Below are positions 13,275-25,082 of a DNA stretch of 64,000 nucleotides, piece by piece. The stretch spans positions 1-64,000 of the forward strand of contig JASANC010003571.1 in assembly GCA_030248135.1 (NCBI GenBank), in the 5' to 3' direction. Numbering within the stretch: position 1 is the stretch's first letter; each line of letters opens with the position of its first letter. The notes below the pieces were generated by a model. That model made no database searches. It was not told the DNA's origin and saw nothing but the letters and a program-made list of their open reading frames with translations. The DNA comes from Theristus sp. LFF4_11. Taxonomy: Eukaryota > Nematoda > Chromadorea > Monhysterida > Xyalidae. The position numbers and the translations under genes are program-made.

Positions 13275-14480
13275 AAGCGCAATAAAGCAAAGCAAAGCTA
13301 AATGTCAAAACTAGACTTCAAGGATCACGGTAGCTCTCCAATGGGTCTCGACACGATTTTTTTAAAACGTCCCTGATTGCCAGCAAAAGCTACTCTATTG
13401 GTGGACACCGTTCATATGATTGCAACAAACAGTCTTATGTTTGAAGTTCGGGCACACGGGTTACGGTAGCGGTAGTTTTGGGTCTTGACACGAAGTTGCT
13501 GAAAACAGTTGTTTCTTGCAATCATGTGAACGGTGTTCATCAATTTAGTATTTTCCTGAGAATAAAAGGCAGTTTAAAAAAATCGCGTTGAGACCCACAC
13601 AGCAGAGTTACCGTATTCTTTGAACTCAAGTTTTGACATTCTGTGAAAACGCTGCGTGTTTCTAATTGGTTTCAACTGTTATTCGCATGAAACAAAGTTT
13701 TCAGCATCATCGTGTCAAAACCCAAAACTACCGCTACCGTAACCCGTGTGCCCGAACTTCAAACAGAAGACTGTTTGTTGCAATCATATGAACGGTGTCC
13801 ACCAATAAAGTAGCTTTTGCTGGCAATCAGGGACGTTTTTAAAAAATCGTGTCGAGACCCGTTGGAGAGCTACCGTGATCCTTGAAGTCTAGTTTTGACA
13901 TTTAGCTTTCCTTTGCTTTATTGCGCCTTTATTTTATTTATTTGTTTATTTAACAAAAACACAATTTTTTTGGAGGGGGACGGATTTGTCCTGTCCCCAA
14001 ATCTCCCCAAATCCGCGTGCCTCCGTGTTCCGTGGTTTTGTTAAAGGTGCGCGCGCAGCGTGTTGTGTGCATGTAAAATATGGGTCCCTTTAGCTGCGTG
14101 CGTGCAGCCTCCGTGTTGTGTCCGTGGTTTTGTTAAGCGTGCAGCCTCCGTGTTCCGTGTTGCCTCCGTGGTTTTGTTAAAGGCCCTGCTTTTCTAGAGA
14201 GTAGCAATAGCAGATCAAACAAAATGGCACCACAAAACAACAACAGCCGCCACCTCAAAACCTACGTGCCAGACAATGACGCTGTTGTGCGACCGCCGCC
14301 GTCGTTACTGAGGATGATTCGAACGGAGCCGATCACCTCCACTTGCTTCTGTTCGTCGCCGTCAGAAAAATCCGTGTTTCGAAACAACACCGCCTCCGCC
14401 TCGGGCAGTTGTTGTTGTCCTTGTTGGAAACTTGCCGAAATCAATGCCAACAGACACAACACGATGGTGAATCGAGCCAT
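6977..14480 (-). CDS. Extracellular two-domain Cu/Zn superoxide dismutase, paralogue B (394 aa)
   Basis: Nine exons read right to left: 14480-14266, 12574-12409, 11173-11059, 10680-10564, 10317-10217, 9936-9843, 9634-9489, 7839-7767 and 7134-6977. All phases agree and give 394 codons. The first exon encodes a signal peptide ([16 protein letters not shown]). Domain 1 (about 25-204) has [41 protein letters not shown] and [13 protein letters not shown], so all copper and zinc ligands and the active-site Arg are present. Domain 2 (about 205-365) keeps the copper ligands ([20 protein letters not shown]) but has NGFH for HGFH, RPRGHA where a zinc His is expected, a shortened zinc loop and a missing electrostatic loop. 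The C-terminus is a hydrophobic segment ([16 protein letters not shown]), typical of a GPI signal or membrane anchor. It dismutates superoxide outside the cell. It is a tandem duplicate of the gene at 19.3-23.2 kb. Introns are packed with transposons. Confidence 0.9.
7557..7745 (+). mobile_element. tRNA-derived SINE, copy 1
   Basis: The head carries a Pol III A-box-like TGGCCTGGTGG and a B box inside a perfect T-arm (CGGGG-GATCGAG-CCCCG). It is followed by a shared body (GATGGGCGCCCTACT, GGGTTAGCCC) and a CAACAAACAAAA tail. Related copies lie at 10.7, 28.2, 40.2 and, degraded, 60.1 kb. It sits in the intron before the last SOD exons. Confidence 0.8.
8060..8145. mobile_element. Small palindromic MITE (GGCATTCATGAAGC family)
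   Basis: An imperfect inverted repeat with arms GGCATTCATGAAGCAG and the complementary ACTGCCTCATGATGCC. It matches the copy at 46486-46570 in sequence and length, with related halves at 28.65-29.0 kb and 59.68 kb. Confidence 0.65.
8429..9472. mobile_element. Non-autonomous hAT-type element, 1.04 kb, copy 1
   Basis: Termini are TAGGGTTAGGGGCTTTG on the left and an imperfect complement ending GAACCCTA on the right. C runs of 8 bp flank both ends, compatible with an 8-bp duplication inside a C tract. The interior is about 99% identical by eye to 49434-50464, so the two copies are young. No transposase is encoded. It lies in an SOD intron, ending 16 bp from an exon. Confidence 0.8.
10063..10215 (-). 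mobile_element. hAT-type element terminal fragment abutting an SOD exon
   Basis: On the minus strand this begins TAGGGTTAGCGGC and continues through an A/T-run region to the CAAATTTTCTTC motif, matching the first 180 bp of the element at 8429. Its outer end touches the SOD exon 10217-10317. The donor GTAGGG is therefore one exon-side G plus the element's own terminus. Confidence 0.7.
10714..10916 (+). mobile_element. tRNA-derived SINE, copy 2
   Basis: Same head (CTCGTGGCCTGGTGG), B-box region and body as the copies at 7557 and 28188, ending in a CAACAACAACA tail. It lacks a few bases in the D-arm region. It lies in the intron between SOD exons 3 and 4. Confidence 0.75.
11593..12370. mobile_element. 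Non-autonomous hAT element, 778 bp, perfect 8-bp TSD
   Basis: The ends are TAGGGTTGGCA and TGCCAACCCTA, perfect inverted repeats. The target duplication ACTGCAAC is at 11585-11592 and 12371-12378. Further inside, both ends carry palindromic ACCGGTAAAAAA runs. An inverted copy lies at 41870-42663. Both copies retain a 69-codon open frame (minus strand here, 11982-12191), but no transposase is present. Confidence 0.9.
13049..14180. mobile_element. Fold-back element with about 450-bp inverted arms
   Basis: The outer ends are AACAAAACCACGGAGGCA and its complement. Inside, the motifs GGATTTGGGGAGAT, GGACAGGACAAATCCGT, GTCTCGACACGAT, GCCAGCAAAAGCTACT and CGGTAGCGGTAGTTTTGGGT reappear in reverse order on the other arm. 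The centre is near 13.6 kb. An ATAA microsatellite is in the left arm. It lies in intron 1 of SOD paralogue B and could form a large hairpin in the pre-mRNA. No protein is encoded. Confidence 0.8.
13228..13274. repeat. (ATAA)n microsatellite
   Basis: About eleven tandem ATAA units inside the left arm of the fold-back element. The right arm has only a short decayed counterpart near 13.93 kb, so the tract expanded after the element formed. Confidence 0.85.
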
Positions 14481-17400
14481 AAGCTTGTGTTTTGTGAATT
14501 CAATGGTGAATGGTGATCCGTTCACTTGTCCGCTATTCCGTGTTCAATACTTGAACTTGTTAATCTTCAATACAATCCGTAACGTTATTCAATCAACACT
14601 CGTTCACGTGTACCGAACAACCTTTCTTTTCCGTATGTTTTCGTTGAAAAAGTTGACTGCAACAATGAAGAAAGAGAACCAGAAAAAGAAGTGTTGTATT
14701 GATGAAGCAGCCCGCTGCCCCCGCCCCGCAGTCTGCCTATAACAACACATCCAATTATACGCGTAGAAATCACCAAAAAAGAAGTTTATGTTTTGAATTT
14801 TGTAATAAGCAGCTTAAATAATTACGATAGCTAGCCGCAATTCCCGTTCGTGCTGGGAGTGTGCGGCATGAATGCCTATAAGGTTGGTATTCATGTTGCA
14901 AAACAAAATGTCTGCCAACGGTAAATTATCAACGAGGAAACAGACAAATGCTAATCAAAATGAAAAAGACAGAAGAAAAAGAAAAGGACGACGTTTTGAA
15001 CTTTTTTGGTGTTGTTTTTTTAGTTTCACATGCAAATTTGAATCTCAGTTGGTTCAAAATCTGGAAAGGGGATGAAACAAAAAGACGACGACAGAATTAC
15101 TTCTGTTCCAATGGTGAGATTAAGTTTGGTAAATGCCAATCCAAATGAAAAAAGAAATGATGAAAGAGAAAACGACGTTTGTTTGGAACTTTCAGTTTTG
15201 TTCTTTGGCCGTTTAGCCTTTGCCAACTCACTACTCAGTGCCAATTTGGTGAAACTGTTTTGTGGTTGTTCGTTGATGATTCGCCGTCGTCGTTGGCATT
15301 GGCATGAACTCAAGCTCAAGCTCGAGGCGAGCTGTATTCATAAAACAACTGACTGAATTGAATTTCAAATGCAAATGCAACTGCAATATGATTTGAATGA
15401 TAAGTGTTGGATTGAGCAGTGACATCAGACTTTTGGATCCTGCCAATTCCACACTTGTTTTTTCAATCAAAAAATTGAAGCTAACTGACTGAATCCACCA
15501 AAATTGAATTGATACAATTTGATAAATCAATAATTGTGGTGCTGCGATTACGACTGAAGACCTCGAATCGACAGTGGTTGTGTTCATTGTACGTGTACTT
15601 TAAAGTTTATGTCTTCATTTTTTTATTTCAAGTTCGTTCATTATCAGCTGTTGTGTCAGTGTGCTGGTCCCGGAATTGCCTTTCTTTCACATTTAATTTT
15701 CACGTTCTGAGCTCAATAGAAAATTGACCAAGGTATCGCCATTCGCATGTGTACAGAGTGCAAGACAAACAAAAAACAACGATGCTGACCTATCAGCAGA
15801 CGGCGGCAAAGCTGTTCCGGGCAGCTGATCGCCGTGCCCCCTGGTCGTGTGTTCGTCGGAGGTTCGCAAGCTTTTGGTGATCTTTTTTTGCTTTTGATTG
15901 ACAATTGAAAGTTCGAAGCGACGACTGACTATTACCGCTGAATGATCGTTGTTGTTGCTTTGAGTTGTGTGTGTTGTGTGAGTGTTGTTGTGACTCATGT
16001 CAACTCAGATGGGCGATTTGCCAAAAGCTGCATGGTTCTATGCAGTCATGGTTTGGCTATTTTAGACTAACAAGTGAACAAAACAAAATTCCGTTTTGAC
16101 GGGTCAACGCTTTCTAAAAAACCGTCTATGTCAGAAAAGAAAATTGGCAGTTTAAAGTAGGGTTGGTAAAAAACCGGTTTGGTCAGAAAGAAAAATGGGC
16201 AGCTTGGACTACGATGGCCAGAAAATGAACCCGTGCTTTTTGTTTCCGACTCTAAACTCTGTGATTTATAAATTCAAACAAAACCAAGCAAACCGAGTGA
16301 GAAAAGAACGTATTCCAAATTCCAAACGAAACGAACCCTGTAGCCAGTTTTATAAAAGTGAGGAGTTGAGAAATTGAGGAGTTTTATTTCAGTTTTAAAA
16401 CTAAAACTTTTTCTCTCTACTCGCCGAAAACGGGTTTTATAAAAATGAGTAGTGAGGAGTGAGTTTCGGTTTTGAGGAGTGAATTTACTCCTGTTTTTTT
16501 TGCTTTTATAAAAGACTCCTCAATTCCGAAACTATTCAAAAAATCTTGCAAGTCAAATTCGACTTGTAAAAATCATAGTAGCATGATGTTTTTTGATTTT
16601 GTTGCCGGTTTTGATAAAAAACGATAATTTTTGGTTTTCTTCTGTTCAGACTTGGTTTTTACAAACAGAAAGAGCGAAAGAGAGACGGAAAATTCACCGC
16701 TGAAATTGGTTTCACCGCTTTTCTCCTCACTCCTCACTTTTATAAAACCCTACTCAACTACAAACCCCCTCAAAAAATTTTCCCCACATTCCTCGCTCCT
16801 CAACTTTTCACTTTTATAAAACTGGCCACGCCTGCCTGTTCCTGCGTTTTTGCCCCGCTTTTTTATGGTGCTAAATAACTTACGTTTTCTGGGTTTCTGG
16901 CGAACCGCAGAAAGTAAATGCAATCACTATCAAAAAACTGAAAATTTCAAAACAAACAATGCACAACAAAACAAAACAATACACCAAGACGGTTTTTCGT
17001 GTCAAACTCATTTCCAGTTTTTTGTTGATCCACACCACAAGACCACATAATCACAGAAACTCAAATCCAATAATACAACCAGCAGTCCAACCGAACCGTT
17101 GTTAGCCGTTGAGCGTTGACTCACCGAGCACACTTTGAGCTTGAGCTTCTGAGCTGAGCTTCATTTTCCAAGCAACATCGAAGTCAACTTCGCGGCAGCA
17201 AATTTGGTGCAGTGCAGTTCAGCCGTTGTCAACAGTTGAGTTGAATTCAATTCAGAATCAGATCAGAATTAGTCACTGTCAATCAATGAGTATATGCGTT
17301 TCAGTTTTTTTTTGAAATTGCCAATCAATCAATTTTCAGCAACAATTTTTTTTATGATTGAAAAACGAGCGTCGAATTGGCAGGATCCAAAACTCATGAA

Positions 17401-19309
17401 GCCACTGCTCAATCAGACGCTCATTATTCAAATCATGTTTGGTCGACTGCATGCTGGAGGCTGGATCTCCCTGGGTGCACTGCTTTTGCAGTTCAGCTGA
17501 ACTCGCTGCTTTGAATTGACTTCCATTCCAAATTCCAACCAACCAAACAATGCCAAAGAATTCATTCAACCGCCAAGTAAACAAGTTCACTTCATTTCAG
17601 TTATTTTGTTTGATCCATTATGTGTGGACTGTGGACACAGTTGTTGTCGTCGTTGCACTGTTTTGCAAACCATTCGAATTTCTTTTTGAATTGAAATCCT
17701 GAATCGTTTCTTCGTCGTTCCGTTACTTCCGTATCCGTTCCATGCTGTTTTTCGAATCATTCAAACAAACGAACCGTTATTATTCAGCTCTAGATTTAAT
17801 AAACTAAAAAAAACCAAACCGACAGCTCAAAACAAAAGGTTGTTATTCTTTTTCGTATATTTTCAAAGCACCATCGATTTCAATCCCGAAGAAAGCAAGC
17901 GAACTCCGCGTCCGCAGCAGCAGTTCCCTTCTTCGCGCTAAAACTCCTTGTCTGAAATTATTTTGCCTGCACTGTCAAGGCGTGTTCAGTACGCTCCGCT
18001 CAATTTGCAACATGAGCAGTCACGTGCCTGGTTATAACGGGTGCGTGTTTGCAGACGCTGGGCTACTTGTTTCTGATTGGTGGTAGTGGTCGCGTTTGAT
18101 TGGTTTGTGTTGTTGGGTTTTGGTTGTTGATTATTTTGAATTTGTTCTTGTGGTGAGTTGGTTAATCCGGTGTCACGTTACTCACTCTGCACGTGACTCA
18201 CACACGTGCCCGGCATGTGGTCGGTGTCAATCAGTGTTTTATTTCTTTCTTGTGGTTCTTGTATAATTTCTGTATCGTAGTGACCATTTCTTGTATCAAC
18301 GTCTGACAGTTTTATTCGTGGAGGCGCCGTTTTATTCCCCTCGTGTCTGACAGTTTCATTCCATTTTTTATTTTGGTTTTCTTTTGGTTTCGAGGGTCAA
18401 TGCGCGCACGGATTAGATACCGGTAGGTAGGTAACCAGTTTCATGCATGATGCTGAAATTCAAAATTGGTAAACTGATCCGGAGTACCCTAACTAGGCCC
18501 GGGTCACTTTGGCTTTTTGAATAACCACATAATGATTGATTGATTATCTGAATCTAATAGTTTCCTTCATCTGAATCTAGTAGAACGCATTCAGTCGCAG
18601 AACCCAAAAACTTATTTATAATGCGATCGAGGATGCTGATTTTGATTTTTGGTAGACTGGTCAGTTTTTTTAAATTCATAAGAATTTCATTGATTTTTAT
18701 GCTTTTGCCGTCATTGCAGCTGTAATAACAACGGCATTTCTTTGCTCTAAGTTTTTAATCAAAATTTCAAATTGTTCAAAGAGAAAAAAGGACAAGACAA
18801 GAATTTTGAAAAATTACCCGGTCCACATCACTCACAACTGCAATACAACAATCAATTTTTTGCATGTGGGTTGATGTCTTATTTTTTATGCATAAAACGG
18901 ACTGAGCGAATGGCATTTCATGTTGCGCAACTAAAGTCGGTCGCTTTGGTAGAACACTGGTTTGTGTTTGATTTGCAGACAGGCTTCAAACCACACCAAT
19001 AGTGGGAACTTTCAAGCTGGCACGCCTGAAACTGCGTTTTTTTAAAGAACAGCAAAACCGGTAAACAGAAAAAAGAGAAAATTTTCAAGCACATGAACAG
19101 AAGAACAGCTTTTCACATCCAAGTGTGAGCAAAGATAGTTGCAAAATATACACTAGACTTTACTAATAGTTCTACTGATTAGTTGACCACGTATAGCAGT
19201 AACAGTAAATGATAAACGAAAATTACACGCTGTGGACCAATAACAAACCGGCATTTTTAATGTTTTTGACATAGAATTTTAACATACATCTTTAGAATCA
19301 CAGAACGGA
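14481..19309. other. Spacer between the two SOD paralogues
   Basis: No exon chain is visible. The stretch includes a MITE at 16343-16826, a solitary TAGGGTTGG terminus at 16158 and a diverged inverted duplication (about 15360-15480 against 17300-17445). In translation the two arms share the pattern LLN-TLIIQI, but each is broken elsewhere. Potential promoter sequence for paralogue B lies just right of 14480. Confidence 0.5.
16343..16826. mobile_element. TIR-type MITE, about 480 bp
   Basis: The ends are GCCAGTTTTATAAAAGTGAGG and its near-perfect complement CACTTTTATAAAACTGGC. Internal GAGGAGTGAG motifs are repeated on both sides. No coding capacity is seen. Confidence 0.65.
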
Positions 19310-22300
19310 TTAGCACAACCGCTGAGAAGAACAAACGCACAACGCAAAAATTACCGTCAAAAATGTGAAAATTGGCAAAGAATTGGCGGTGGCAACGGCA
19401 TGCTTGCTGATTTCTGAGTCGTCAGCTGACCGGGCCAACACGCCACACGCAAAACGAGCGCCCGCATTACCTGGAATCATTTGTTTAAGAGCGTGCCGTT
19501 TTCTGATAAAGTCAAATGTGCGGTGCAACTGGTTCGCGTTCTTGCAGTGCAATTCTTCACGCTGAACCCGAATCTGGCCTCATTTTTATCCGATTTCAGC
19601 GTTTTTTTACCGCTTCGGCATTTTTGATTTCAAAGATTAATTGTCAGAAGCAAGCAACAAAAAGCTTCACAGATTGGCTACGGGCGACGTTTGGAGTTTG
19701 TGCTGGGTAGACTCCGCCTCCACAGCAGCGCCTTCATAAAAAGCATGCATCACGTGATTGCCGACCAATCAGCTGATTGCCTATAATTTAGAGTTCGACT
19801 GTAGTTTTACCTGTAGTTTTGCTATCTTTGTGTCCTCCTTTTCCCAAATCGTCCTTTCCCACGTGTACCACAATTGACCGACCAATTACTGAATGAGTGC
19901 CAAACAGTTTCACCTGGAAAAAAGCAAAATTTTCGTTGAAAAGCAAGGTGCCATTGGAAAACTTTTACCTCCAAAATGTTTGAAGGAAAAAACTTGTGTT
20001 ATTTTCAAATGCTATATACGGGCATCGACCGTATTTGGTCTCGACACGATCTTGCTCCAACGTGACCGTGATCGTCAAATTATTTGAAGACGGAAAATAA
20101 CAAAAATCGGGTCCAAAATTGCAACCAGTGACGCCCACAGTGGAGATCGTGTCAAGACCGAATACCGTTTTGTTACCGCACTCCTTTAGAGAGCGCAGGT
20201 AATTTGTTTGACTATCACGCCAAAGAAAATTTGTTGACACCATGTTTTGAGTCAACCGTTGCGACACGCTTGCAGTTTTCGATGATTGATTCGCTTAAAT
20301 TGTTTACAGCATCTAAAAACGTTTGAAAAATTGCCTATCGAAGTCACCGGAAATCACGACAAGCGCGCCAATGGTTCCCTAAAATCATGAACCTTCGGCC
20401 GGGCCGGCGCGCTGTCAACTTTTGCTTTCTAAGTTCGCTGATGTTTTACCCAGACTATAAGATCTATATCTGTGTGGTAAAAACACGTTCGGCATGCCTG
20501 CTGTCCGTCGCACTGACGAGCCAGGCGGCACCGCGGTATGCGTCCACCTGGCGAAACCGCAAACAGCGGACTTTTTGCAAAACCAACTTCTCCTTTTCAC
20601 TCATCAATCACACATACATGTTTGTCGGTGATGTCAACGTCGGCCACCCCGTCAGCGTCCGCTTCAATGTTGCCGAGGTCCCCCACATGTCTCTTGTCGT
20701 CGTCATCACTCGGCGCACCGTGCGGTCGATTTCCGTACGGGTCGAAATGTGACGCGGCCTCGTTGCAGCCGAACGCACCTTTGAAAAAACGGAGTTTTTT
20801 TGGTGTGTTTGAAAAAAACAGGTTTTTTTTCGGCGTGATGTGTTTCTGGTGAAGTGGTTCAGGTTCACTTTGTTGACGCCTGGTCAACGTTTGGTTTGGA
20901 CGGTGACTCAAACTTAGCGATGATGTGAAGATCGAAAAAGGCTGCTTGGTGAATGGCGCTATATGCTTTCACTAATTCAGCTGAGGTTGAAACTTGAACC
21001 AGTGTAATGGTGGTGTGGATGGACGGTGCATATTGAGGCTGCGTGTGATTACCGTAAAGTCTTGCATACAAGGTTCCTCCCACTTATAAGACCCCCACCC
21101 AAAAGTGGGCGGAGTGTCACACGGCGGGAAACCAAAAAATTCAAAATTTTCACTTGGTCGAAATCTCATTTCGTTTATAAGGCCGGACTTCCCTAATGTT
21201 CGCTTTATAAGACCTCTTCCCACTTATAAGGTTGTCACACAAAATTCCACCTTTTCAGATATTTTGGATTTTCAAATTTATATAAGGAGACCTTATATGC
21301 AAGATTTTACGGTATTTTTCTAAAATCTCGTTTTTTCACCAAGTTCATGCACGTGAAATCCATGTTTGGCGTTTGGCTTCAGGCCACTGATTCGTCCTGT
21401 AATGTGCACTTTGCCGTCGGACTGTTGTTCCACCTAAACGTTTTTTGTAAAAAAATGGTAAACGAAATAATGACAAAACTCAAAATCTCGACATTGGGAA
21501 AATCAACAGTATCAAACCTGACCTGCACCCAACCGACGGACGTGAAGTTTTGCAGTTCAGGATGGCGAAGGTTTTCCGAGTATTCTTGGTTCTCAAACAG
21601 AACGGCCGTAGCAAATGTTGGACCTGTGTGTGGGAAAAATGTAAAATTTCAAATTACGTTGTTATGTGAGCCATTTTCTGAACTAAGGCGCACGTGAAAG
21701 GATAAACAAAATCAGAAATTGAAAAAACAACCACCGACAAGATTCGCGACTCGCGAGAAAGCTAGGTGTAGCTGACTTTTTCGCGCAAAAAAATATGCAC
21801 TTGAAATTGAACTTTTGGAAACACTGTTGCCTTGTTGTTGATTACAATAAGTGTTGAATAGTTTTTCACACCTGTGCTTGGCAGACCCAGGGTTTTCGGG
21901 TCAGCTTTCGACGTCAGTCCAATAACGCCACAGGCGTACCTTGCGCCGGCGTGACCAGTGGTAAGGCTGTCAGATTCGTTGCCTTTGCCTGAAAATTCAA
22001 ACGTTGGAAACGAACTTTTCAACAGCAACTTTGAATCTTCTGCCAGAGTTCTGTCTGCGAATTGTTTTTGTTTGTATATTAATTTTGTTTTAAAGATGTG
22101 ACTTTCAAAACAATTGAAACTGAAACTGCGATTTACTGCAAATCACAGACCCAAATCGTCCTCGCCCATGTGCACCACGATCGAGCGACCAAGCACTGAC
22201 GTCTTGCCAGCAAGCCGCACCAAGTGGTCGCCGGAAAACGAGACCTGCGCCACACCCTGGCTGTCTGTCTGAAAACAAAAAAAAACAATTTCTTTTGGTA

Positions 22301-23155
22301 ATTTTTATGCTTTCACTGTTTTTCAACCTGGGGCTGGGGCAGGTCAACCAACACCAAGTTCGGTCTAAACTTTGCCAGACTGCCTGCATTTTGGTCGCGT
22401 CTGGACTACGTTTTCTAGTATAACGAAGGACCGAAAATAAAAAACAAACAAAAAATCTTCACCGTGTACCTTAATGTTACCCAGATCGCCGACGTGTCTC
22501 TCCTCATCCGTGGGTGCGCCGTGCTGCTTCCCAAACGGATTATAGTGTCCCTTGGCAGCCGCACAGCCACTGAACGAGTCTCCGAACTCGTGAATGTGAA
22601 AACCGTGCTTCGTTCTCGGCTTCAGTCCGGCTACGCTGCAACAGCAGTAAAGCTGAATATGAATATCGACTGCATTTGATATTGATCATGCTGTGCTGGA
22701 TGGAGATGCGAGATTTCGAATGTCATTTCGCCTGACACGACGATTTTCGCAGATTAAATTGTCATGATTTTGAAAAGAAAAATGCATTTTGTCTGGCATT
22801 TATAAATGCCAGCGAGTCAAAATGTCAGCGGGTGCTTCCAAACGACAGAAAAAAGGCATGAAAAATTTTTAAGCTGGCCAACTCAAAATGACATTTTAAT
22901 TGACACACGACACAACACGTCAAAACAAAACAAACCCTCCGCAAAATCATACCTGCCCTGTAGCATCACATGTTTCTCATCTGGCTGAATCAACCGAATC
23001 AACCCGACCGCTTCCACTTCCTTTCGTTCGTTACGATCTTCGGAAAAATCGGTGTTCTTGAACAACAGTGCCTGCGCCTCGATTCGCTCTTGCTTTTGAA
23101 TGCTTCGTGAAATTAGCGACAATGACAGCAGAACTGATGCCGTTAGTCGATTCAT
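19310..23155 (-). CDS. Extracellular two-domain Cu/Zn superoxide dismutase, paralogue A (407 aa)
   Basis: Nine exons: 23155-22953, 22635-22470, 22268-22151, 21988-21872, 21623-21523, 21433-21340, 20778-20618, 19913-19811 and 19470-19310. Phases agree and give 407 codons. Five of the nine match paralogue B exons exactly in length or nearly so, proving tandem duplication. A signal peptide starts the protein ([18 protein letters not shown]). Domain 1 (to about residue 201) has [41 protein letters not shown] and [11 protein letters not shown]. Domain 2 (about 202-375) has [42 protein letters not shown] and [11 protein letters not shown]. Both domains keep all metal ligands, unlike domain 2 of paralogue B. 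The C-terminus is hydrophobic ([16 protein letters not shown]) with a short polar end, so it may be a membrane anchor or a GPI signal. The predicted role is removal of superoxide at the cell surface or in body fluid. Confidence 0.92.
19690..19806. mobile_element. Right part of a MITE (ACAGTCGAACTCTAAATTAT family)
   Basis: The tail reads CCAATCAGCTGATTGCCTATAATTTAGAGTTCGACTGTA, matched closely by the copies at 25292 and 26026. The left terminus is not recognisable here. It sits in the intron before the last SOD exon. Confidence 0.55.
20028..20168. mobile_element. Palindromic repeat (GTCTCGACACGAT family)
   Basis: The left arm ACCGTATTTGGTCTCGACACG and the right arm CGTGTCAAGACCGAATACCGT are inverted. 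Related single arms occur at 34.5 and 42.67 kb and in the fold-back element at 13-14 kb. It lies in the intron between SOD exons 7 and 8. Confidence 0.6.
21050..21314. mobile_element. TIR MITE, TACCGTAAA family
   Basis: The left end TACCGTAAAGTCTTGCATA and the right end TATGCAAGATTTTACGGTA are inverted repeats. The interior contains several TTATAAG motifs in both orientations. TA-type ends suggest a Tc1/mariner-like origin, which is inference. It lies in the intron between SOD exons 6 and 7. Confidence 0.75.
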
Positions 23156-25082
23156 TTTAAAACAAAATTCTGGTCTCCAGTGGGTTTTTTCCTGTTTTGG
23201 TTGGGAAGAGAAAACAATTTGCAATTGTGTGGTGTGATCATGACCGAATATTAGATGCCTTAAAAAGTTCAAAGCTTTTCTTGAACGGTGATTGGCAAAT
23301 AATGTAACCAGTGCGATTGATATACAGCCTGTCGGATAATAAGTTATATTGGGTCCAGTTTTTCGTTCAATTCAAAAAATGCAGCTGACTTTTTCATAAG
23401 CACAAGTTTTATAAAACTGCGCATTCTAAAAAACACCGTTTTTCAAACTCACACGTGTGATGTAAAACGGTATACGAAAACACGCAAAAAGGACACAAAT
23501 TATTTATATGAATACACTGCAGAATAAAAACGCTGGCTCGAGCCCAGATCAACATCAACAGCACGCGACCAACAAAAATTCAAAAAAAAAACACCAGAAT
23601 CATCATTGGTATTGAATGCAATACTTTTGTACAAAGCAAGTCAGAAAAATAAACGCGCGTGTGCGGTTTTTTCTGCTCATCATCAAGTTCAATGTTGTTC
23701 AAAAACGAGGCACTGGGAAGTCGAAGCACTAGCAAAGACTGGTTTTTGTGGCTACAGACTGAAAAAAACCGAATTTTGTTTCTGCCAATGCATTGGCACT
23801 CGAGAGCGCAGCATCACGTGCTGAACAGCACATTTGATTTCAGTTGTGATAGGAAATAATGCTGCAAGCAAGTAACAATCCAAGCCACTTTTCCTTGAAA
23901 ACTGACGTTCTCTCCCGCTTCTTAGCGCGCTGAAGGAAACCGACCGGGACTTTTTTGTTCTGGAAAACTGCTTTTGCATGTTACGATTTTTCATGACGAG
24001 ACACGCGCTGTGACCCCGGCCCGGCCAGCATGCAAAGCAGATCGAAATCTTGTTTGTTTGTTGTTTTTTGCATGCAGTGAGAGAAACACGCAAAAAAGCT
24101 TGTCGTAGAATTTTGGTATTTCTGAAACACAGCCTCGTCATGGGTGATTGTGTGGAGTAGATAAATTTGTGCGTTTTTCAGCCAATCAGCGAACTGGACT
24201 TTCTTGCAGCCAATCAAATGAGAGTGCAGGATGATGTCGGGTCATAAAAACGTGTTCGGAAAATGATTTTAGCACGACCTTTGGGTGTGTCCGAGATTAT
24301 TCGCTGTGTTCTTGAGTACACGAACAAACAAGACATTGCTGCATATAAAAAGGGCATTTTTGATCAGAATTTGTTTGTAAACAAACATTCTATTTTTTGA
24401 CTGAGCGTACTTATAAATTTCACCGTTTCCATGGCCACCGCATGAAGCAGCAGCCTGCTGACCAACAATCTTATCTGTTCATTTCAGCTGTGACTGAGTT
24501 TTTAATTTATTTTCATTTTCACAAAGCGGAACTGTGATTGAATGCTGTATTCATTCAGACAGGCTCCGTAGAAAATAATAAACAATAACACATGTTTTCT
24601 TTTCATCAAACGAATAGATTAGAAAAGGCAGTGCATTGCATAAAATCGTGTTGTAAGAACCACCAGACGTTTCCCACAATCTGATTTGCTGCGGAAATTT
24701 GCTGTAAAACGGTGATTTGAAACATCAGTCAACGCGTGGATTCGACAAACAACAAGAATAGAAATGTTGATTAAAACGCGTCAACAAAATCCAAACATTT
24801 TCATTCACAAACAAAACGATATTCAAGAACAAAACCTCAACAGCACAAAAGTCAAAATGCAAAGGTCACAGATTTTTCAAAGCAGCTACCAAAGAGTCTT
24901 CAGTGGTTTTCTTACTGTCGAGCCGAACGGTTTCAGAATATTTGGTGTATGCTCAGTTGAAACGAAGTTTAGGCATTGGATGATGTCATCAGATCAAGAG
25001 TCCGGTGCTTCAATGTAGGTTTTTGTAAGCGATTTTGTTCAATAAAGAAATCAAAACAGAAAAATGAAGACAAACTAACAAA
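23156..25082. other. Spacer between the SOD and Ig/FNIII genes
   Basis: This holds the promoter region of SOD paralogue A and the 3' flank of the Ig/FNIII gene, both on the minus strand. A GCCAATCAGC box is at 24181-24190. I see no other gene. Short open frames on both strands have no splice or composition support. Confidence 0.45.
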
